Shown here one piece after another: positions 59,221 to 64,000 of a stretch of 64,000 nucleotides of DNA. The notes beneath the pieces were generated by a model. That model was not told the DNA's origin. It did no database searches and was given only the letters and a program-made list of their open reading frames with translations. A program made the translations under genes and the position numbers. The DNA comes from Clostridiaceae bacterium (GTDB lineage: Bacteria > Bacillota > Clostridia > Lachnospirales > Lachnospiraceae): assembly GCA_910575585.1 (NCBI GenBank), contig CAJTGF010000025.1:1-64000 (forward strand). Direction: 5' to 3'. Each line of letters begins with the position of its first letter. Position 1 is the stretch's first letter.

Positions 59221-60504
59221 TCATCGCTTCCCCAGCAGATACGTAATAAACTGCGCGGCCGTTCTCCCTGACAGGCCCCCGTGGGCCAGTTCCCACTTGT
59301 TGGCCTCCTGGTACAGTTCCTCCAGATCCATATGGATCCCGTGCCTCTGGGCCAAAACCTTTACAATATTCTGAAATTCCCTTTTATCCGGAGATCCGAA
59401 ATAGATGGTCACTCCAAACCTGGCCACCAGGGAAAGCTTTTCCTGCACCGTGTCATTCATATGAAGCTCATCATCCAGCGCTCTCTTATCGCTGAACTTT
59501 TCCCGAATCAGATGCCTGCGGTTGGACGTGGCGTAGATCAGCGCATTGCCCGGCTTGCGCCCAAGTCCGCCTTCAATAATGGCCTTCAGATATTTATATT
59601 CCAGCTCGCTCTCCTCAAATGACAGATCATCCATATACACGATAAACCGGTAATTCCTGTCCTGTATCTGTTCCAGTATGGAGGAAAGGGCGCGAAACTG
59701 GTGCTTGTAAACCTCAATGATCCGCAGCCCCCTGTCATAATACTCGTTTAAAACAGCCTTGATGCAGGAAGACTTGCCAGTACCCGCATCGCCGAACAGC
59801 AGCACATTGTTGGCGGCCTTTCCTTCAAGAAAGCTTTCCGTATTGTCGATCAGCTTTTTCTTCTGCAGTTCATACCCTACGATGTCATCCAGGTACACAT
59901 GCTCCACATTGACCACCGGCTCAATAGACGCCCTGTGGCGGTCCTCCTCAATGCGGAACGCCTTGTTGAGCCCATATTTTCCAACGCCGAATTCCCGGTA
60001 AAACTCCGCCACCTCATTCTGAAACGCCCCAATATCCTTTGCCGCTCCCAATGCCAGGGAAAGCTGCAGGATCCTGTCCCGGACTGTCTTGTTAAAAACG
60101 CCGCGCCCGCTATCCGCAGGCCTGTAATCCGCCAGTTCCCTCCACACCGGGGCCTGGTCCATCCATTCATCCAGACACCGGATATCCTTTCTGTACAGAT
60201 TCTGTATCACCGCCAGATCCTGTCTTGCAAGTCTGGACAAGGTCCCGCCCTGGTCCCCCCGGATCTCGCAGGAGACGCTGTAGGCGTTCTCATGACCGGC
60301 AAGGCACAACGCCAAAAAACAGTGCCACAAATTGCCCTCAAACCCGTAGTCTGCCGCAATCTTAATTAACTGATTGGCCAGAACACAGGGATCGGTTCCG
60401 GGGGCTTCTTTCTGCTCCCCGGTTTTACACAAAAGATCCGCCATCCCGTCAAACAACGCTTGATCCTTAAAATCACGGTATATGATCAGTTGTCTTGTAT
60501 CCAT
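59221..60504 (-). CDS. DUF815-type AAA ATPase
   Basis: 427 residues. A helical N-terminal half (1-195) and an ATPase core with Walker A FGDAGTGKSS (about 238-247), Walker B-like YMDDLSFE and ATSNRRHLIREKFSD. It matches DUF815, an AAA-like family of unknown function often found near PheA-type genes in Clostridia. It is soluble. It follows pheA by 17 bp. Confidence 0.85.
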   Translation of the reverse strand: MDTRQLIIYRDFKDQALFDGMADLLCKTGEQKEAPGTDPCVLANQLIKIAADYGFEGNLWHCFLALCLAGHENAYSVSCEIRGDQGGTLSRLARQDLAVIQNLYRKDIRCLDEWMDQAPVWRELADYRPADSGRGVFNKTVRDRILQLSLALGAAKDIGAFQNEVAEFYREFGVGKYGLNKAFRIEEDRHRASIEPVVNVEHVYLDDIVGYELQKKKLIDNTESFLEGKAANNVLLFGDAGTGKSSCIKAVLNEYYDRGLRIIEVYKHQFRALSSILEQIQDRNYRFIVYMDDLSFEESELEYKYLKAIIEGGLGRKPGNALIYATSNRRHLIREKFSDKRALDDELHMNDTVQEKLSLVARFGVTIYFGSPDKREFQNIVKVLAQRHGIHMDLEELYQEANKWELAHGGLSGRTAAQFITYLLGKR

Positions 60505-60521
60505 AAGTAAGTCTCCATCCT

Positions 60522-61649
60522 CTAATAATTGCCCAAGATCCGCATGTTAGCCGCCTCCTCCGAAACGCTGCGCAGCGCGTTCTGGATGGCGGTATCGCTA
60601 AGATTGCCTTCCACATCCACAAAAAACCGGTACTCCCAGTTTCTTCCGGCAATGGGACGTGATTCGATCATCCTCATATTAACGCCGTTGTAAATCAGGT
60701 TGCCCAGCATATTATACAGGGTCCCGCTTTTATGGGGAAGTTCAAAGCAGATCGTAACTTTTCCCGCGTCTTTCCGGTAAATATGGTCTTTTGCCAGGAT
60801 GATGAACCGGGTGGCATTATTTTTATTGTGGTTGATCCCTTCTGCCAGAACCTTCAGGCCATAGAGCCTGCCTGCCGCCCGGCTGGCCACCGCCGCCTGG
60901 CTCTTATTCTGATCGCTGATGACCTTTTGAGCCGCCACCGCCGTGTTCTCCACGCTGATCTGCCGCCAATGGGAACGGGCGTTCAGATATTCGCAGGACT
61001 GCATCAGAGCCTGGGGATGGGAATATACGGCGCCAATATCCGCAAGATTTGCCCCGGGCAGTCCCAGCAGCATATGGTCTACCGGGATGCAGATCTCCGC
61101 CACGATCACATTGTCATGGCGCAGCAGCAAATCAAAATTATCCCTGACTGCTCCGGCGGAGGAATTTTCAATGGGGATCACGGCATAGTCCGCATCCCGG
61201 GATTCCACGGCTTCCATGGCATCCTCCCATGTTCTTACATGGCCTATTTGGGCGTCCTCTCCAAAATAGGCCAGAGCCGCTTCATGGCTGTAAGCGCCCT
61301 CCACCCCCTGGTACACCACCTTCACGCCCTGGGTGGGGATGGCGTCAACCTGCCGAAAGCCCAGATCCTCCTTTCTCCCATTCTGCTCTAAAAGGCGGTA
61401 CTGGTAACGGCGGCTGATGGTCATGAGCTGAGTAAACAGCTCCTCCGCGGCCTGGGCATTAAACGCTCCATGGGCAAGCCCTCTCACCGCGGCGATCTTG
61501 GCCTGCTCCCGCTCCCTGTCAAAGACCTGCTTTCCTGTCTCGATCTTAAATTCCGCCACCTGGCCTACAAGCCTCATCCTCTCCTCAAACAGCCGGACAA
61601 ATTCCGCGTCAATTACATCCAGCCGGTCTCTGATCTTCTGCAAGTCCAT
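60522..61649 (-). CDS. pheA: Bifunctional chorismate mutase / prephenate dehydratase
   Basis: 375 residues. Chorismate mutase (1-85; IRDRLDVIDAEFVRLFEERM), prephenate dehydratase (about 108-285; GVEGAYSHEAALAYFG, NNATRFIILAKD) and a C-terminal ACT domain with the phenylalanine-binding ESRP (MIESRPIAGRNWEYRFFVDV). It makes phenylpyruvate for phenylalanine and is normally inhibited by phenylalanine. The start overlaps the plsC stop by 41 bp, an unusually long overlap. No T-box leader precedes it. Confidence 0.95.
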   Translation of the reverse strand: MDLQKIRDRLDVIDAEFVRLFEERMRLVGQVAEFKIETGKQVFDREREQAKIAAVRGLAHGAFNAQAAEELFTQLMTISRRYQYRLLEQNGRKEDLGFRQVDAIPTQGVKVVYQGVEGAYSHEAALAYFGEDAQIGHVRTWEDAMEAVESRDADYAVIPIENSSAGAVRDNFDLLLRHDNVIVAEICIPVDHMLLGLPGANLADIGAVYSHPQALMQSCEYLNARSHWRQISVENTAVAAQKVISDQNKSQAAVASRAAGRLYGLKVLAEGINHNKNNATRFIILAKDHIYRKDAGKVTICFELPHKSGTLYNMLGNLIYNGVNMRMIESRPIAGRNWEYRFFVDVEGNLSDTAIQNALRSVSEEAANMRILGNY

Positions 61650-62403
61650 CTTCTCTGGCTTCCTCCCTCAATCGTTTTTCCTCCACCAGCATGTCATGGA
61701 TCAACTCCCTGGTGTGAGCCCCCACAAACTTCTTCTTCTCCGGCTCCAGTCCTTTTATGATAAACGGCTTCCCAAACTCAATGGTCACATGGGAGGACGT
61801 TATCCTTGGAAAATGATCCTCGTACACCTCTGCCGTTCCGGTGATTGCCACAGGGACAACGGGACATCCGGTCTTTTCGGCGATCTTTAAACTGCCCTCC
61901 TTAAAAGGCATCAGTTCCAGGTAATTGTCGGAATCGTTTCTGGTGCCTTCGGGAAAGATCCAGATGGACACGCCGCTTTTTACCTTGGAAACGCCTTCCA
62001 GTATGGCCTTTAGGCCCTCTCTGATGTTTTCTCTGTCCAAAAACAGGCAGTTTACGTTCTTCATCCACTTGGACAGCAGCGGGATCTTCTCCATCTCCTT
62101 TTTAGCCATAAACCCCAAAGGCGTCGGCACGGTGGTGTAGCCTACCAGAATATCAAAGTAGCTTCTGTGGTTGCCCACATAAAGCACCGACTGATCCTTT
62201 GGGATATTTTCTATGCCCTTTACCGTTATATGTACTCCGGCCACCTTTAAGATGATCCGAAACATGAAACGGACAATGGCCAGGCAGTGTCTGCCTTTCT
62301 TTTCCGGGTCTTTTTTCCCAATCTGTTTCTCGATGATGAGAATGGGAATACTGAAGATCAAAAACAAGATCACTATGGATGCAACTAGAATAAATTTCAG
62401 CAT
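61609..62403 (-). CDS. plsC: 1-acyl-sn-glycerol-3-phosphate acyltransferase
   Basis: 264 residues. An N-terminal membrane anchor (ILVASIVILFLIFSIPILII) and the acyltransferase motifs NHRSYFD (HxxxxD) and FPEGTRND (EGTR), then VVPVAITGTAEV. It makes phosphatidic acid from lysophosphatidic acid and acyl-ACP at the membrane. It is the first gene of the operon and lies after a terminator. Confidence 0.92.
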   Translation of the reverse strand: MLKFILVASIVILFLIFSIPILIIEKQIGKKDPEKKGRHCLAIVRFMFRIILKVAGVHITVKGIENIPKDQSVLYVGNHRSYFDILVGYTTVPTPLGFMAKKEMEKIPLLSKWMKNVNCLFLDRENIREGLKAILEGVSKVKSGVSIWIFPEGTRNDSDNYLELMPFKEGSLKIAEKTGCPVVPVAITGTAEVYEDHFPRITSSHVTIEFGKPFIIKGLEPEKKKFVGAHTRELIHDMLVEEKRLREEAREDGLAEDQRPAGCN

Positions 62404-62435
62404 AATTTTCTCCCTCTTTTCGTCCTTTCATTATA

Positions 62436-62476
62436 TAAAAAGAAAGACGCAAATACAAGCCTATGCGCCTTTCTTT
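62436..62476 (-). terminator. Rho-independent terminator of the PF06541-type gene
   Basis: On the minus strand AAAGAAAGGCGCA (62464-62476) pairs with TGCGTCTTTCTTT (62439-62451) with one G-U, followed by a T-rich end. Its stem overlaps the stop codon at 62461. It separates the plsC operon from the upstream genes. Confidence 0.75.
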
Positions 62477-62916
62477 TTTGTAATTTGTTCAAATAAAAGA
62501 CCTGTCATAAACCACAGCGGAGCAAAGTCCAGACGGATCAGTCCATCGATGTTGGAGTGGAGACCGCTGTAGTCCCAGGGACAGACGCCGCCCGCCTTTA
62601 GCAGCGCGCCAAACAAATATTCCGCCACAAAAATAATGACCATATACAACATTCCGTGGCGCAGCGCCCGGTCCATGTCGGTCAATACTTCCCCGGGGCT
62701 TACCGCAAGCCATCGGTCCACCGCCTGACCGATGGGGGTAAGGAGAGCGCCCAGGCCGTAGATGGGAAACATCAGAAGGGAAGTACTGCCCATAAGCCGC
62801 CAGTCATGGGCCGCCATGGAGCCGACGGATGTAAAGATAACTTCCAGGCACCACCCGGCCACGCCGCATTTTAAAAAATTTTTACCCAGTTGGTTTATTC
62901 TGTTTGTCGTTTTCAT
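62461..62916 (-). CDS. Putative ABC-transporter type IV membrane protein (PF06541-like)
   Basis: 151 residues with about four membrane segments. The C-terminal CPWDYSGLHSNIDGLIRLDF followed by APLWFMTGLLFE matches the family signature (C-W-D-Y-S). Its function is unknown despite the name. The start is uncertain: MKTTNRINQ lacks a ribosome binding site, and a longer version (ATG 63003) would overlap the cardiolipin synthase gene. Confidence 0.7.
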   Translation of the reverse strand: MKTTNRINQLGKNFLKCGVAGWCLEVIFTSVGSMAAHDWRLMGSTSLLMFPIYGLGALLTPIGQAVDRWLAVSPGEVLTDMDRALRHGMLYMVIIFVAEYLFGALLKAGGVCPWDYSGLHSNIDGLIRLDFAPLWFMTGLLFEQITKKKGA

Positions 62917-62972
62917 GGAAACAGTATGCGCGGACCGGGAAAGATTTATACCCGCTTTTTTGCATACGTCAG

Positions 62973-64000
62973 CTACAACAGCGGGGACAAAAGCCTGCTG
63001 CACTGCTCTTTCACCCGAATCCCCATGCTCCGCTTCTCATACCGCTCCTTGGTCACTTCCTGGCAGTGGTCTTTTAAGTCAGTAAGAAACGCCTTCTCCA
63101 TCTGTCTGGTGGTCTCCCGGTCAAATATGGTGGCGTTCACCTCAAAATTCAGTTCAAAGCTTCGGATATCCATATTGGCTGTCCCGCAGCTGCACACCAG
63201 TCCGTCGGCCATCACTGCCTTGGCATGGAGAAACCCTTCCTTATAAACGTAACATCTGGCTCCCACGGCCAGAAGATCTCCCACATAGGAATAGGACGCC
63301 CAGTACACAAAGGGATGGTCCGGCTTGCAGGGGATCATCAGCCGCACGTCCACACCGGATTCCGCCGCCATCTTAAGCGCCGACAGCACCGCGTCATCCG
63401 GCACAAAATATGGGGTCTGGATGTATATATGATCCTTGGCCTCCTGGAACAGGTGCAGATAATTGTTGCGTATCTGCCGGTTGCTGGCGTCCGGTCCGCT
63501 GCTAATGATCTGCGCTTCTACTGTCTGCTTTTTCCCCTCTGTTTCTTTTTCCTGCTGGTCCAGGCCGAAATACCATCCGTCCTTAAACAGATTCTCCCCC
63601 GCCGCGTAATTCCAGTCCAGGGCAAACCTGATCTGCAGACTGTAAACCGCGCTCCCCCGGATCTTTAAATGGGTGTCCCGCCAGTACCCAAACTTGGGAT
63701 CTTGGGAAATATATTCCCGCCCGATATTAAATCCGCCTACATATCCCACTTTGCCGTCGATGACCACGATCTTCCTGTGATTGCGGTAATTGACCCTCAA
63801 TTGAAGCCGTCCTAAAAAGGCGGGGAAAAATTCCCGTACCTGGACGCCGCTTTTTATCAGGTCCTTCCACACCCGCTTTGGCATAAACCTGCCGCCCATG
63901 CCGTCGCACAGGATCCGCACCTCCACCCCCTGGGCTGCCTTTTCCTTTAACACAGGCATCATGTTCCTGAATACCTGGTCATTTTTAATGATATAATACT
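62973..64000 (-). CDS. Cardiolipin synthase (partial, N-terminus beyond window edge)
   Basis: The last about 342 residues are in the window. Reading starts YYIIKNDQVFRNMMPVLKEK, and both PLD motifs are present: HRKIVVIDG with VGGFNIG, and FLHAKAVMADG with SCGTANMDIRS (HKD type). C-terminally the family tail DRETTRQMEKAFLTDLKDH is seen. It joins two phosphatidylglycerol molecules into cardiolipin at the membrane. The N-terminal membrane segments are outside the window. Confidence 0.93.
   Translation of the reverse strand, partial: YYIIKNDQVFRNMMPVLKEKAAQGVEVRILCDGMGGRFMPKRVWKDLIKSGVQVREFFPAFLGRLQLRVNYRNHRKIVVIDGKVGYVGGFNIGREYISQDPKFGYWRDTHLKIRGSAVYSLQIRFALDWNYAAGENLFKDGWYFGLDQQEKETEGKKQTVEAQIISSGPDASNRQIRNNYLHLFQEAKDHIYIQTPYFVPDDAVLSALKMAAESGVDVRLMIPCKPDHPFVYWASYSYVGDLLAVGARCYVYKEGFLHAKAVMADGLVCSCGTANMDIRSFELNFEVNATIFDRETTRQMEKAFLTDLKDHCQEVTKERYEKRSMGIRVKEQCSRLLSPLL

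Noticed and set aside
60505-61660. T-box or other leader control of pheA
   Set aside because: pheA starts inside plsC, so there is no leader to hold a riboswitch.
1-64000. CRISPR arrays, tRNA, rRNA, insertion sequences or prophage genes
   Set aside because: No regularly spaced repeats, cloverleaf candidates, transposase, integrase or phage structural genes were seen.

Overview
The window looks like a chromosomal segment of a spore-forming, anaerobic, moderately GC-rich Clostridia, most likely Lachnospiraceae (Clostridium cluster XIVa). This placement is inferred from a spoIIID gene with a SigE-like promoter, a LytS/YesN-type two-component pair, a choline-binding-type cell-wall repeat protein, BCCT and fructose-type PTS transporters, and many FMN/FAD and molybdopterin redox enzymes. 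I see no rRNA, tRNA, CRISPR array, insertion sequence or prophage. Most genes from 4.2 kb onward lie on the minus strand in long operons with short gaps or small overlaps.

Layout. 0-4 kb: a MerR regulator (cut by the window edge) diverges from a MATE efflux pump across a MerR-type promoter. An AT-richer patch follows with GNAT, RibD-C and DUF3795 genes and two gene remnants. 4-8 kb: an exported 5'-nucleotidase, spoIIID, and a hemerythrin/CheX-like/receiver fusion. 8-13.3 kb: an SDR and a YesN/LytS two-component system, divergent from an exported FMN/FAD lipoprotein whose active-site residues match urocanate reductase. 13.3-19.9 kb: a MobA-MobB fusion, a DMSO-reductase-family enzyme, a methyltransferase and a cell-wall-binding protein. 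These four genes read from a 19-bp-spacer MerR-type promoter beside a MerR gene. 20-25.6 kb: a GH27 alpha-galactosidase, a small PTS set (IIB, a short IIC and an RpiB-like isomerase), a TPR/DUF4261 protein and a lipoprotein. 25.7-32.3 kb: a BCCT transporter converges on an operon xre - thrE (two parts) - pyrC - HIT - ABC-F.

32.4-44.8 kb: a 12-gene surface-glycan locus. hddC, hddA, gmhB and gmhA make GDP-D-glycero-alpha-D-manno-heptose. rfbF, rfbG and rfbH make a CDP-3,6-dideoxyhexose precursor. The locus also has two GT2 glycosyltransferases, a LicD-type phosphotransferase and two large multi-pass membrane proteins. No flippase, E3 reductase or final dideoxyhexose tailoring enzyme is in the window.

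44.9-55.3 kb: a 9-gene co-oriented block. It holds an OmpR-type regulator and kinase, an 820-residue exported membrane protein, an ABC ATPase and permease, a zinc-ribbon membrane protein, an SPFH protein with two zinc ribbons, a second zinc-ribbon membrane protein and a TPM-domain protein. It reads as a signal-controlled envelope-stress or membrane-organisation module and is the best candidate here for a poorly described system. 55.4-64 kb: a housekeeping operon plsC - pheA - DUF815 ATPase - ppx-like - ppk1 between two terminators, then a PF06541 membrane protein and a cardiolipin synthase cut by the window edge.

The strongest observations are the urocanate-reductase residue pattern, the SPFH/TPM/ABC two-component block, the MerR promoter driving a cell-wall/molybdoenzyme operon, the heptose plus dideoxyhexose glycan locus, and the hemerythrin-CheX-receiver fusion. 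All assignments come from reading motifs and context; no database search was run.
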